From: Tabrizicola_A sp964393035
GTDB taxonomy: Bacteria; Pseudomonadota; Alphaproteobacteria; Rhodobacterales; Rhodobacteraceae
Length of the DNA: 64,000 nucleotides
Assembly: GCA_964393035.1 (NCBI GenBank)
Contig: CAYMRX010000003.1
Span: 372,001 to 436,000 of the forward strand
Direction: 5' to 3'
Shown: positions 25,667 through 34,458 of the stretch, one piece after another
Layout of the letters: every line of letters begins with the position of its first letter
Position numbering within the stretch: the stretch's first letter is position 1
Translations under genes and position numbers: made by a program
The notes under the pieces: model-generated
Database searches by the model: none
What the model was told of the DNA's origin: nothing
The model's input: the letters and a program-made list of their open reading frames with translations, nothing else

Positions 25667-27259
25667 TCAGGCAAATTTCAATGCCTCGGCCTCGGTCAAA
25701 ACGGGGCGGGCAGGTTCGGCCGGGTCATGGGTGCGAAACGCCGCCAAGGTCGCCCCGCCCGACAAGGGTGCAAAACGACAGCGCAACAACCGGCCATCCA
25801 AAAGCCGGGTTTCGGCCTTCCAGCTTACCCGGTTCCCGACGGTAGAGATGAACTCCTCTGCCTCGGACCACAGCCCGGCGGGCGCTGATCTGGCGCGCCA
25901 ATGAGATGCGATGATGCGGATTGAATCGTTGCGGAAATCTTCTTCCGGATCATGGGCCCACAACACCGCGTAAGCCATGTTCGACATCACAAGCTGCCCC
26001 GAGGGCGAGAACACGGCAACTGCTTCTTCCATTTCATCAATGACGGCCTGCCCCAACTCCATATCCGAACGATAGCGACGGCTGCGCGACACCTCATGGG
26101 TGATGTCTTCGATCATCAGGGCCAGCGCGCCGTTTGGATGCGGACGCCCGACCACCTTGAAGATCTGACCATCCGGCAGATTCCAGGTTTCCTCATAAAG
26201 ACCCGAGGCCGCCGCCTTTTCCATTTCCACCAGTTGCCGGCGCCAACTGCGGTAATCCTTGGGCTCGGGGATCATGTTGCGGTCGCGCAAAGCATCAAGG
26301 AAGGAAACGAAAGAGGGCCGCAAGGACAGCAAATCGACGGGAAGCCCGGTCAGGTCGACCATGGCCGGGTTAAAGAGTTGCAACTGTCGTTGCCGGTCAA
26401 AGATGGCAAGGCCTGTTGGCAATTGCGCAAAGGTTTTTGTCAGGGTCTGCATGAAATCGCGCAAGGCGCCCTCGGCATTCACCACAGCATCGGCCGGCAG
26501 TGCAAAATTCAGCCGTTCCACCCCGCTTTGCACGCCCTGAAGGTCATACCAGATGGCCGTTTCCCCCGGCACGGTAACCGAAGCCCGTTGCCCGCGCGGG
26601 GCCGTCTGGCTGGCCTGACGCTCAAACAGCCGTGGCAGCGGCCAGCCAAGTTCCTTGCCAGAGGGCAAAGTGGCGATCGCTTTCAGCAAATAGGCGCCAT
26701 TGGCCCAGACCACATCCCCGGCTTCCGTCTCGCGCCAGATCAACATGGGGGCCTGCGCAAGAATTTCGCGCAGTTGTTCAACCTCTTGGATCAGGGCGCG
26801 ATGCGCCAGCGCGTCGGTCATCAGGGGCTTGCCGTCTTGCGCAGGGTCGGTCAGCACAATGCGCGTCAAGCCACCGCGCAATTCGGCCGACAACAAGAGT
26901 GCGCGGCCCAAGGTGGATCGCCCTTCGAGCAGGATCTGCCCCTCCTCCTCCAGCCGACGCAGTTCAGATTCCACATCGGGGATATACAGGGTCAGATAGC
27001 CGATCAGCCGCAGCCAGTTGCTTCCCCTGCCACGGCTGGTCGCCAGAATTTGTCGTGCGCCCGGCGTGGCATCAACCAGCACTTCGCCATCAAACAAATA
27101 GACCGTGCCTGAACCACCATCCCCGGGGTGCACGATGTCGGAAAACACCGATGTTGTCTGCCGCTTCGGGGGCATCTGCAAGGCGTTTACCACCAGTAGA
27201 CCCGCAACTGCGGCGACAAAGGCAATAAGCACAAGCACAAGGCCAAAAATCCAATCCAA
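25667..27259 (-). CDS. Membrane-anchored PAS-domain protein next to regB
   Basis: Protein of 530 residues with one N-terminal membrane segment (LVLVLIAFVAAVAGLLVV). It contains at least two or three PAS-like regions (around FAQLPTGLAIFDRQRQLQLF and MEEAVAVFSPSGQLVMSN). No kinase H-box or ATP-binding motif is visible, so it is a sensor-like protein without its own histidine kinase core. The start is TTG at 27259, supported by GGAGGG 5 bases upstream. It lies downstream of regB on the same strand (105-base gap). A role in tuning RegB or another regulator is possible but only inferred. Confidence 0.75.
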   Translation of the reverse strand: MDWIFGLVLVLIAFVAAVAGLLVVNALQMPPKRQTTSVFSDIVHPGDGGSGTVYLFDGEVLVDATPGARQILATSRGRGSNWLRLIGYLTLYIPDVESELRRLEEEGQILLEGRSTLGRALLLSAELRGGLTRIVLTDPAQDGKPLMTDALAHRALIQEVEQLREILAQAPMLIWRETEAGDVVWANGAYLLKAIATLPSGKELGWPLPRLFERQASQTAPRGQRASVTVPGETAIWYDLQGVQSGVERLNFALPADAVVNAEGALRDFMQTLTKTFAQLPTGLAIFDRQRQLQLFNPAMVDLTGLPVDLLSLRPSFVSFLDALRDRNMIPEPKDYRSWRRQLVEMEKAAASGLYEETWNLPDGQIFKVVGRPHPNGALALMIEDITHEVSRSRRYRSDMELGQAVIDEMEEAVAVFSPSGQLVMSNMAYAVLWAHDPEEDFRNDSIRIIASHWRARSAPAGLWSEAEEFISTVGNRVSWKAETRLLDGRLLRCRFAPLSGGATLAAFRTHDPAEPARPVLTEAEALKFA

Positions 27260-27364
27260 GGCGACCCTCCGAAATTCGGAAATATTCCCAATCTTCTCAA
27301 CTTATGGGGGAATAGTTAAGCGGATGTTAACGCCTAAGTTCAGGTGCCGTGTTGGAAATGCCGC

Positions 27365-28747
27365 TCAGGCAATGATCTGGTTCGCGCCCAAGGTCAGGCC
27401 CTTTTGCGCCGTGATGATCGCCAGCGGCCAAACGGCCTCGACAATTGCGCCAGACCGCTCTGGCCGCCCAGTCGTGCCCAGAAAGGGATCTGCGGCATTG
27501 GCGAAGCTTAATTCGGCCCCGGTTCTCTCCAGCAATGTCTTTGCGATGAAAAGACCAAGACCCATGCCTTCATATCCCGGTCTTTTGACCGTTGCGGCAT
27601 CGTCCCGCCGTGAGCGCAAGAAGGGATCGCCGATACGACCAAGAACCTGCGGCGGGAACCCCTCTCCGTCGTCAATGATGCGCAACGTCAATCGGTCTGC
27701 CGTCCAGCTTGCATCCACCCAGATCTGGGTCTGCGCGAAATCGACGGCATTTTGGATAAGGTTTCGCAACCCGTGGACAAGCTCGGGCCGCCGCAGGATG
27801 ACGGGTTCATCCTTTTGCCCGTTCCCCAAGGAGGCGAGGGTGAAATGCACGGGTTTGCCACGGCCGAGATGCGGTTCGGCCGCCTCATGCAGAACCGCGC
27901 TCAGCGGGGCCTGCCGCATGTGAAGGTCGTCTTTTCCGGCCTTGCCCATCGAGTGCAGAATATCCCGACAGCGATCGGCCTGTTCGCGGATCAGCCGGGC
28001 GTCCGCAGCCAGATCGGGCTGATCGGACAGCTCGTCCAACATCTCGGTACTGACCATCTTGATCGTTGCCAAGGGGGTGCCCAGCTCATGGGCGGCTGCG
28101 GCCACAACGCCACCCAGATCGGTCAGTTTTTGTTCCCGGGCAAGGGCCATCTGGGTTGCCAGAAGCGCCTCGGACATCGACCGCTTTTCGCTTGCCACCC
28201 GGTGCGAATACAGCCCCAGAAAGACGATCCCGATTACCAGCGACAGCCAGAAACCAAAACCGATCAGCGCGGGCATGCGGATTTGTTCGGTCTGTGCCTG
28301 CATCGGCAGATTGAACACCGCCAGAACGGTGACAAACAAGATCGCCAGCCCGGCAAGAAATACTGTTGACCGCAAGGGCAGCGTGCTTGCCGAAACCGTG
28401 ACCGGCGCAAGGATCAGGATCGCGAAAGGGTTGGAAAGCCCGCCGGTCAGGAACAACAGGAAGGACAGTTGCGACAGGTCGAACAGCAGGGCGACCAGCG
28501 CCTCGATCTCATTCAGCCGCTTGTTGGCTGGATAGACCGAAATCAGCACAAGATTGGCAATGACCGCGGCCCCCACCGCCATGAAACAAAGGCCAAGCGG
28601 CAGCGAAATCTGCAACACCCGCGTTGCGGCGGCGATGGCGACCAACTGGCCACCGATGGCCATCCATCGCAGCAAAACAAGCGTCTGCAACCGCAGCCAG
28701 TCGCTGCGCTCGGGGCTGAATTCGGCCAAATTTGCTGTGTTGTCCAT
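27365..28747 (-). CDS. regB: Redox-sensing histidine kinase RegB/PrrB
   Basis: Membrane histidine kinase of 460 residues, the length of the Rhodobacter proteins. The N-terminal half has about six membrane segments, with the ubiquinone-linked heptapeptide GGLSNPF. The H-box AAHELGTPLATIKMVSTEM carries the phosphorylated His. The redox Cys in ADRCRDILHSMGK corresponds to the known regulatory Cys265. The C-terminal ATPase has the N-box LIQNAVDFA and G-box DDGEGFPP. The ATG at 28747 is preferred to a TTG 5 codons upstream. It is divergent from senC-regA. RegBA activates respiratory, fixation and (where present) photosynthetic genes at low oxygen. Confidence 0.95.
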   Translation of the reverse strand: MDNTANLAEFSPERSDWLRLQTLVLLRWMAIGGQLVAIAAATRVLQISLPLGLCFMAVGAAVIANLVLISVYPANKRLNEIEALVALLFDLSQLSFLLFLTGGLSNPFAILILAPVTVSASTLPLRSTVFLAGLAILFVTVLAVFNLPMQAQTEQIRMPALIGFGFWLSLVIGIVFLGLYSHRVASEKRSMSEALLATQMALAREQKLTDLGGVVAAAAHELGTPLATIKMVSTEMLDELSDQPDLAADARLIREQADRCRDILHSMGKAGKDDLHMRQAPLSAVLHEAAEPHLGRGKPVHFTLASLGNGQKDEPVILRRPELVHGLRNLIQNAVDFAQTQIWVDASWTADRLTLRIIDDGEGFPPQVLGRIGDPFLRSRRDDAATVKRPGYEGMGLGLFIAKTLLERTGAELSFANAADPFLGTTGRPERSGAIVEAVWPLAIITAQKGLTLGANQIIA

Positions 28748-28808
28748 GGTTTCGATTGACAATAGGTCTAGATGGGCGTCCAGCGAATGTTAAGGCTGGG
28801 GCCATGCG

Positions 28809-28823
28809 GGTTCAACGCGAACC
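28809..28823. promoter_or_regulatory. Inverted repeat in the regB-senC divergent region
   Basis: GGTTC at 28809-28813 and GAACC at 28819-28823 are separated by 5 bases, in the 97-base region between the regB and senC start codons. It could be a regulator site for the divergent promoters. It does not clearly match the published RegA consensus, so it is reported only as a palindrome. Confidence 0.3.
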
Positions 28824-28844
28824 TTGGGCTAAGGAGATTGGAAG

Positions 28845-29465
28845 ATGACAAAGCTGGTTGCCGGCATTGCGAGTTTGGCTGTTGTTGCCTTGCTTGGGGG
28901 GACATGGTTCGCGATCCAGTCGGCACAAAGCGAAGACCGCTTCGCCGAATGTCGGGCCGGGGCGATTGGCGGCGGAGCGATTGGCGGGCCGCTGTACTTG
29001 GTCAATGGCGAGGGCAAGACTGTGACCGACGCCGAGATTTTTACAAAGCCGACGCTGCTTTATTTCGGTTATACCTTCTGCCCCGATGTCTGCCCGATGG
29101 ACAGCGCCCGCAACGCCGAGGCTGTCGATATTCTTGAGGAGCGGGGCTTTGATGTGCAGCCCGCTTTCATTTCCATTGATCCCGCCCGCGATACGCCCGA
29201 GGTGATGCGCGAGTTTTCTGCCAACCTGCATCCCAAGATGATCGGCCTGACCGGCAGCGAGGAACAGGTGAAGGCGGCCTCGCTTGCCTATAAGACCTAT
29301 TACAAGAAACAGGACAGCCAGGACGAGTTCTATCTGATGGATCACTCGACCTTTTCTTATCTGGTGCTGCCGAAAATAGGCTTTGTAGATTTTTTCAAGC
29401 GGGATGAAACCGCCGAGGCCATGGCGGAACGCACCGCCTGTTTTCTTGAAAACGCCGATTCCTGA
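28845..29465 (+). CDS. senC: SCO1/SenC/PrrC copper chaperone-type thioredoxin-fold protein
   Basis: Membrane-anchored periplasmic protein of 206 residues with an N-terminal anchor (LVAGIASLAVVALLGGTWFA). The thioredoxin-like domain has the copper-binding C-P-D-V-C (Cys79, Cys83) and His167 in MDHSTFSYL. SCO1-type proteins deliver copper to CuA of cytochrome oxidase. In Rhodobacter SenC/PrrC also affects RegB signalling. AAGGAG lies 8 bases before the ATG. regA follows after 69 bases. Confidence 0.95.
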   Translation: MTKLVAGIASLAVVALLGGTWFAIQSAQSEDRFAECRAGAIGGGAIGGPLYLVNGEGKTVTDAEIFTKPTLLYFGYTFCPDVCPMDSARNAEAVDILEERGFDVQPAFISIDPARDTPEVMREFSANLHPKMIGLTGSEEQVKAASLAYKTYYKKQDSQDEFYLMDHSTFSYLVLPKIGFVDFFKRDETAEAMAERTACFLENADS

Positions 29466-29534
29466 ACCGCAGCCGTTTGACCATGGGCCGGGGACGCATT
29501 AGGTTCTGGATATCAAGTAAAAAGGACCCGCAGC

Positions 29535-30089
29535 ATGGTGGATGAGCCCCAAGCCGAAATTGGCGCAGACCGCAGCCTGCTCTTGGTTGATGATGACGAG
29601 GCTTTTGTCAAACGACTGGCCAAAGCCATGGAAAAGCGCGGCTTTGTGCCCGAAACCGCTGGCAGCGTTTCAGAAGGCCGGGCCATTGCCGTAACGCGCC
29701 CGCCGGCTTATGCCGTTGTCGACCTGCGTCTGGAAGACGGCAATGGGCTTGATGTCGTCGAAGCCCTGCGCGAGCGGCGGCCCGATTGCCGCATCGTCGT
29801 GCTGACGGGCTATGGCGCCATTGCGACGGCGGTTGCGGCGGTGAAAATTGGTGCGACGGATTATCTTTCCAAGCCCGCCGATGCCAATGACATCACCAAT
29901 GCGCTCTTGACCAAGGGTGAGGCAATGCCTGCCCCGCCAGAAAATCCGATGTCGGCTGATCGGGTGCGTTGGGAACACATCCAGCGGGTTTATGAAATGT
30001 GTGATCGCAACGTTTCAGAGACGGCGCGCAGACTTTCGATGCACCGCCGGACACTCCAGCGAATTCTTGCGAAACGCAGCCCGAAATAA
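29535..30089 (+). CDS. regA: Redox response regulator RegA/PrrA
   Basis: Two-domain response regulator of exactly 184 residues, as in Rhodobacter. The receiver domain has the acidic pocket LLVDDDEA and the phosphorylated Asp63 in AVVDLRLEDG; the Lys of the SKPAD motif follows. A proline linker (PAPPENPM) leads to a Fis-type helix-turn-helix (VSETARRLSMHRRTLQRIL) that is nearly invariant in this family. It is the partner of RegB, encoded divergently. Confidence 0.97.
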   Translation: MVDEPQAEIGADRSLLLVDDDEAFVKRLAKAMEKRGFVPETAGSVSEGRAIAVTRPPAYAVVDLRLEDGNGLDVVEALRERRPDCRIVVLTGYGAIATAVAAVKIGATDYLSKPADANDITNALLTKGEAMPAPPENPMSADRVRWEHIQRVYEMCDRNVSETARRLSMHRRTLQRILAKRSPK

Positions 30090-30157
30090 ATTGCAATTCT
30101 TGCCAATTCGAAATTACAGCCTTAAGAGGATATACCGATATGGGAAGGAATATTGAT

Positions 30158-30478
30158 ATGGCGATCAACCTCGATACTCTATCTCTTAAAGAGTTGAAAG
30201 ATCTTGGGGCGCAAGTGGCAAAAGCAATCGCCTCTTTCGAAGACCGTAAAAAGAAGCAGGCTCTGGCAGAGCTTGAGGATAAGGCGCGCGAAATGGGCTT
30301 TTCGCTGGCCGAACTGACGGGTGGTACTGTCGTAAAAACGCGCAAGCGCTCTCCTGCCATGCCGAAGTATGCAAACCCGGCAGATAAATCAGACACTTGG
30401 TCAGGCCGTGGTCGCAAGCCGCGTTGGTTTGAAGCTGCGTTGAAGGCCGGCAAATCCCCGGAAGATCTTTCGATCTGA
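30158..30478 (+). CDS. hvrA: H-NS-family nucleoid protein HvrA/Spb-like
   Basis: Small DNA-binding protein of 106 residues. The N-terminal coiled-coil oligomerisation region (LDTLSLKELKDLGAQVAKAI) is followed by a basic linker. The C-terminal H-NS-type DNA-binding motif has TWSGRGRKPRWFEAAL. In Rhodobacter HvrA/Spb modulates photosynthesis and nitrogen genes. The ATG at 30158 has GGAAGGA 8 bases upstream and gives the usual length; an in-frame ATG at 30140 would add six residues. The regA-hvrA-ahcY context matches Rhodobacter capsulatus, except that hvrB is missing. Confidence 0.92.
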   Translation: MAINLDTLSLKELKDLGAQVAKAIASFEDRKKKQALAELEDKAREMGFSLAELTGGTVVKTRKRSPAMPKYANPADKSDTWSGRGRKPRWFEAALKAGKSPEDLSI

Positions 30479-30480
30479 AG

Positions 30481-31071
30481 TCAGCAGGCTGCCAAAAGCA
30501 CCTGATGTCGCGCAATGAAAGCCGCCCGCACTGTTGCGGGTGGTTCCAATTTGATCGACAGGCCGCGCATCACCACCTGATCCGGTTTTCCGAACAGTTT
30601 ATCAGCTTCTTGTACTGAAAATCCGGCAATCTGCACCGCCTCTGCCCAAGCCGACAACTTGTCGGCCGCCTTGATCGCCTTTTTGATGGCCACGGGGAGT
30701 TGCGCGGGCAAGCCAAAGCGCAGATGCACGGCGGCGGTAAGCCGTGCGTCCAACTCTCCATATTCGGCGCCAATCGCTGCTTTGACCGGGCTTATCATGT
30801 CTCCGATCACATATTCCGGGGCATCGTGCAAAAGTGCTGCCAATTGCCAGCGTGGGGCAATCCCCGGATTCTGGCGGCGGAAAATCTCCTCCACCAACAG
30901 CGAATGTTCTGCCACCGAATAGGGCCAGTCGCCCTTGGTCTGACCATTCCACCGCGCGACAAAGGCCAGCCCATGGGCAATATCTTCGACCTCGATATCC
31001 ATCGGTGTCGGGTCCAGCAGGTCCAGTCGGCGGCCCGATAACATACGCTGCCAAGCACGGGGGTGTTTCAT
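30481..31071 (-). CDS. HD-domain hydrolase, YfbR-like
   Basis: HD-fold metal hydrolase of 196 residues. His56 (SVAEHSLLV) and the His82-Asp83 pair (LLHDAPEYVIGD) are the metal ligands. The family resembles YfbR, a 5'-nucleotidase for deoxyribonucleoside monophosphates, but the substrate here is not known. The frame continues upstream opposite ahcY; the ATG at 31071 was chosen as the last start before that gene. It is convergent with hvrA (2-base gap) and divergent from ahcY. It occupies the place where hvrB lies in R. capsulatus. Confidence 0.85.
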   Translation of the reverse strand: MKHPRAWQRMLSGRRLDLLDPTPMDIEVEDIAHGLAFVARWNGQTKGDWPYSVAEHSLLVEEIFRRQNPGIAPRWQLAALLHDAPEYVIGDMISPVKAAIGAEYGELDARLTAAVHLRFGLPAQLPVAIKKAIKAADKLSAWAEAVQIAGFSVQEADKLFGKPDQVVMRGLSIKLEPPATVRAAFIARHQVLLAAC

Positions 31072-31146
31072 CTTGCGGTCTCGGTTGTCGAAACACCCTG
31101 ATAATGCTATTCGCCCCGCAATCAAAGGATCAAGGAGAGCGCCGCC

Positions 31147-32535
31147 ATGGCCGCGGATTACATCGTCAAAGACATCGCCCTGGCCGAGTTCGGCCGCAAG
31201 GAACTGACCATTGCCGAAACCGAAATGCCCGGTCTGATGGCGTGCCGTGAAGAATTTGGCGCGGCACAGCCGCTGAAAGGCGCGCGGATTGTCGGCTCTT
31301 TGCACATGACAATCCAGACGGCGGCACTGATCGAGACGCTGGTGGCGCTTGGCGCCGATGTGCGCTGGGCCTCGTGCAACATCTTTTCGACCCAGGATCA
31401 CGCGGCGGCTGCCATCGCGGCGCGCGGTATTCCGGTTTTCGCGATCAAGGGCCAGACCCTGACCGAGCATTGGGATTATCTCGACCGCTCGTTCATGTTC
31501 CCCGAAGGCGCGAACATGATCCTGGATGACGGTGGTGACGCCACGCTTTACGTGCTTCTGGGCGCCCGGATGGAGGCAGGCGAAGATGTTTTGGCTGTGC
31601 CGCAATCCGAAGAAGAAGAAGTGATCAAGGCGCAGATCCAAAAGCGGATGAAGGCTTCGCCCGGCTGGTTCGCCAAGACCAAGGCGGCGATCAAGGGGGT
31701 TTCGGAAGAAACCACGACCGGCGTGCATCGCCTGTACGAATTGCACAAGCAGGGCCAACTGCCGTTCCCGGCGATCAACGTCAATGACTCTGTCACCAAG
31801 TCGAAGTTCGACAACAAATACGGCTGCAAGGAATCGCTGGTTGATGGCATCCGCCGCGCCACCGACACCATGATGGCGGGCAAGGTTGCCGTCGTCTGCG
31901 GTTATGGCGATGTGGGCAAGGGCTCGGCCGCAAGCTTGCGCGGCGCTGGCGCGCGCGTGAAGGTGACCGAGGTTGACCCGATCTGCGCCCTGCAAGCCGC
32001 GATGGACGGTTTTGAGGTGACGCTTCTGGAAGATGAAGTCGCTTCGGCCGACATCTTCATCACCACCACCGGTAACCGCGACGTGATCCGCATCGAGCAT
32101 ATGCGCGAGATGAAGGACATGGCGATCGTCGGCAACATCGGCCATTTCGACAACGAAATTCAGGTGGCCTCGCTGCGCAATCACAAATGGACCAACATCA
32201 AAGAGCAGGTGGATATGGTCGAGATGCCTTCGGGCGCGCGGATCATCCTGCTGTCCGAAGGGCGGTTGCTGAACCTTGGCAATGCGACGGGCCATCCGTC
32301 CTTTGTGATGTCGGCAAGCTTCACCAATCAGGTTCTGGCGCAGATCGAGCTGTGGACCAGAGGTGGAGATTACGCCCCCGGCGTCTATATTCTGCCGAAA
32401 TCGCTGGACGAAAAAGTGGCCCGTCTGCATTTGAAAAAGATCGGTGTGAAGCTGACCGAGCTTCGCAAGGAACAGGCCGACTATATCGGCGTCAAGGTTG
32501 AAGGGCCTTTCAAGGCAGAACACTATCGCTATTGA
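31147..32535 (+). CDS. ahcY: S-adenosylhomocysteine hydrolase
   Basis: NAD-dependent enzyme of 462 residues that splits SAH into adenosine and homocysteine. It shows the substrate-region motif SCNIFSTQDHAAAAIA, the family insertion of about 40 residues (EEEVIKAQIQKRMKASPGWF), the NAD-binding loop VVCGYGDVGKGSA and the C-terminal KVEGPFKAEHYRY. AAGGAG lies 10 bases upstream of the ATG. A strong terminator follows. No SAH riboswitch could be recognised in the 75-base leader. Confidence 0.98.
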   Translation: MAADYIVKDIALAEFGRKELTIAETEMPGLMACREEFGAAQPLKGARIVGSLHMTIQTAALIETLVALGADVRWASCNIFSTQDHAAAAIAARGIPVFAIKGQTLTEHWDYLDRSFMFPEGANMILDDGGDATLYVLLGARMEAGEDVLAVPQSEEEEVIKAQIQKRMKASPGWFAKTKAAIKGVSEETTTGVHRLYELHKQGQLPFPAINVNDSVTKSKFDNKYGCKESLVDGIRRATDTMMAGKVAVVCGYGDVGKGSAASLRGAGARVKVTEVDPICALQAAMDGFEVTLLEDEVASADIFITTTGNRDVIRIEHMREMKDMAIVGNIGHFDNEIQVASLRNHKWTNIKEQVDMVEMPSGARIILLSEGRLLNLGNATGHPSFVMSASFTNQVLAQIELWTRGGDYAPGVYILPKSLDEKVARLHLKKIGVKLTELRKEQADYIGVKVEGPFKAEHYRY

Positions 32536-32552
32536 TTTCAAGCAGTTCCACA

Positions 32553-32583
32553 AAAAGGGCCCGTTCGCGGGCCCTTTTCTTTT
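32553..32583 (+). terminator. Intrinsic terminator of ahcY
   Basis: AAAAGGGCCCG at 32553-32563 pairs perfectly with CGGGCCCTTTT at 32568-32578 around a TTCG tetraloop. A further CTTTT follows. It lies 17 bases after the ahcY stop and is the clearest terminator in the window. Confidence 0.93.
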
Positions 32584-32682
32584 GGGGGGAACCTGCGACG
32601 ACATTTCCCTTTGTACAGAATACATCCTCGCCTAACATTCGTGTCACAAATTCACCTGCAACGATTTTGATAAGGAATAATC

Positions 32683-33024
32683 ATGGGCAAGAGAGACGAT
32701 CTGATCGCGAAATATGCCGACGATCTGAAGAACAAGTGCAAAATTGCGCCGGACATGGCGCTGTTGACCAAAGTGACCATTGGTTGCGGCCCGTCGATCT
32801 ATGACAATGACGCCCAGACGGTCGCGGCCAGCGACAAGGACGAATTGGAGCGGATCCAGAAGAATTTCCTCGTGAAGAAACTGGGGCTGGCTGATGGCGC
32901 CAAGCTGATGGAGGGCATCAACGCCGCCATCGACACCTATGGCAAGTCCGAGCGCAACAAGTTCCGTGCGGTGTTCTACTATCTTCTCGTCAAGCATTTC
33001 GGCAAGGAAGCCGTCTACAAGTAA
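32683..33024 (+). CDS. DUF2853 family protein
   Basis: Soluble, mainly helical protein of 113 residues. The whole sequence fits the DUF2853 family (KRDDLIAKYADDLKNKCKI start, VTIGCGPSIYD, YYLLVKHFGKE end). No function is established for this family. AAGGA lies 7 bases before the ATG, and the upstream 100 bases after the ahcY terminator are AT-rich, so it probably has its own promoter. An Fsr-type exporter follows after 70 bases. Confidence 0.85.
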   Translation: MGKRDDLIAKYADDLKNKCKIAPDMALLTKVTIGCGPSIYDNDAQTVAASDKDELERIQKNFLVKKLGLADGAKLMEGINAAIDTYGKSERNKFRAVFYYLLVKHFGKEAVYK

Positions 33025-33094
33025 GCCGCAACTGGCATTGAAGTTTCCCCGGCGGGCGGCCATGGTGCCGCCCGTCTGCATTTGGAAAGCCGCG

Positions 33095-34285
33095 ATGTCC
33101 AACCAGCCCCAAACCCATTCTGCTGAAACAACTGTGATTCCGGTGATTTTTGCCGTCGCATTGGGCCATTTTCTGAATGACCTGATGCAGTCGCTGATCC
33201 CGGCGGGCTATCCGCTCTTGAAGGAAAACCTGCAGCTGTCTTTCACCCAGATCGGGTTGATTACCTTTGTGTTTCAGGGCACGGCGTCGATTTTGCAGCC
33301 CTTGGTCGGGCTTTACACCGACAAGCGCCCCATGCCCTATGCGCTGTCCGCCGGGATGGCCTCGACCGGGCTCGGGTTGATCCTGCTGGCCAACGCGTCA
33401 ACCTTTGGTCTGGTCCTGTTGTCGGTGGCGCTGATCGGCCTTGGCTCCTCGATTTTCCACCCGGAATCCTCGCGCATTGTGCGGTTGGCGGCGGGCATGA
33501 AACCCGGTTTTGCCCAATCGGTGTTTCAGGTTGGCGGCAATGCCGGCTCGGCCCTTGGGCCTTTGGCCGCTGCCTTCATCGTGCTGGAACGCGGTCAGGC
33601 CTCGATTGAATGGTTCGCGGGCGTCGCTTTGGCGGGCATGGTGCTGCTTTATTTCATCGGCCGCTGGTATCAGGCGGCAGGCAAGGTGCGCGCCGCCCAT
33701 CGCAAGGCCCGCGCGCTGGCCACGGCCCCCGCGCCCGAGGTTGCCCGCCGGGGCATGGGGTTGTTGATGGTGCTGATGTTTTCGAAATTCGTCTACACCG
33801 TCTCCTTCTCCAGCTATTACACCTTCTATCTGATCGAGCGTTTTGGCCTGACCAAGGCTGAAGCCAACCTGAGCCTTTTCGTATTCCTTGCCGCGGTTGC
33901 GGCGGGCACCATCATCGGTGGGCCGATTGGTGACCGGATCGGGCGTCGCCGTGTGATCCTGTGGTCGATCCTGGGTATCTTGCCGCTGGCGCTGGTGCTG
34001 CCCTATCTGCCGCTGATCCCAACCGTCCTTGTTGCGGCGGTCGCGGGGATGGTGCTGGCCTCGGCCTTCCCGGCGATGGTGGTTTATGCCCAAGATCTCA
34101 TGCCGCAGCGCACCGGGATGGTGGCCGGGCTGTTGTTCGGTCTGGCCTTCGGAATTGCGGCGATTGGCGCGGCCATCTTGGGCGTCTTGGCCGATCACTG
34201 GGGCATCATCGCGGTTTACCGCATCTGTGCCTTCCTGCCGCTGTTCGGGTTGGCGGCCATTCTTCTGCCGGATACCCGGCATTAA
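33095..34285 (+). CDS. fsr: MFS exporter, fosmidomycin resistance (Fsr) type
   Basis: Membrane transporter of 396 residues with about 12 hydrophobic segments, from VIPVIFAVALGHFLNDLMQS to FLPLFGLAAILLP. The N-terminal HFLND and SIFHPESSR motifs are typical of Fsr-like exporters; the MFS A-like loop reads GPIGDRIGRRRVI. It probably exports a drug or metabolite, but the substrate is not known. The ATG at 33095 was chosen since it starts the family-like N-terminus; the frame is open upstream into the DUF2853 gene. A strong terminator lies 137 bases downstream. Confidence 0.85.
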   Translation: MSNQPQTHSAETTVIPVIFAVALGHFLNDLMQSLIPAGYPLLKENLQLSFTQIGLITFVFQGTASILQPLVGLYTDKRPMPYALSAGMASTGLGLILLANASTFGLVLLSVALIGLGSSIFHPESSRIVRLAAGMKPGFAQSVFQVGGNAGSALGPLAAAFIVLERGQASIEWFAGVALAGMVLLYFIGRWYQAAGKVRAAHRKARALATAPAPEVARRGMGLLMVLMFSKFVYTVSFSSYYTFYLIERFGLTKAEANLSLFVFLAAVAAGTIIGGPIGDRIGRRRVILWSILGILPLALVLPYLPLIPTVLVAAVAGMVLASAFPAMVVYAQDLMPQRTGMVAGLLFGLAFGIAAIGAAILGVLADHWGIIAVYRICAFLPLFGLAAILLPDTRH

Positions 34286-34421
34286 GCCGGATTCGTATCA
34301 AACCTTAGACGCTTCGGCTTTGCCTGTGGGCGCGATTTGCGGCTATGGTCAGTTCAACAGGGCATCATGTCCGGGACCTTATTCAGAACACGTGCGGTGC
34401 TAGGGGAGCGCGTGGGGTGGT
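34286..34421 (+). other. Long 3' untranslated region or small RNA candidate after fsr
   Basis: A 136-base non-coding stretch between the fsr stop and a strong plus-strand terminator. No ORF with a ribosome site is convincing. The distance is unusual in this compact genome, where other terminators follow stops within about 20 bases. It may be a separately transcribed or processed small RNA, or simply a long trailer. Confidence 0.35.
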
Positions 34422-34458
34422 GAAGGGTCCCGTAGGGGTGCGGGGCCCTTCATTTTTT
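34422..34458 (+). terminator. Strong intrinsic terminator on the plus strand
   Basis: GAAGGGTCCCG at 34422-34432 pairs over 11 bp (one G-T) with CGGGGCCCTTC at 34441-34451. It is followed by A and six T. The end overlaps the last codon region of the convergent propeller gene, whose stop starts at 34458. In the minus direction there is no T-tract, so it serves plus-strand transcription. Confidence 0.9.

Noticed and set aside
31072..31146. Possible SAH or SAM riboswitch before ahcY
   Set aside because: The 75-base leader shows no conserved core of the known classes; only a ribosome site is clear.
30481..32625. A 714-codon minus-strand frame across ahcY
   Set aside because: Only its last 196 codons (the HD hydrolase) encode a recognisable protein; the rest is opposite ahcY and resembles no family.
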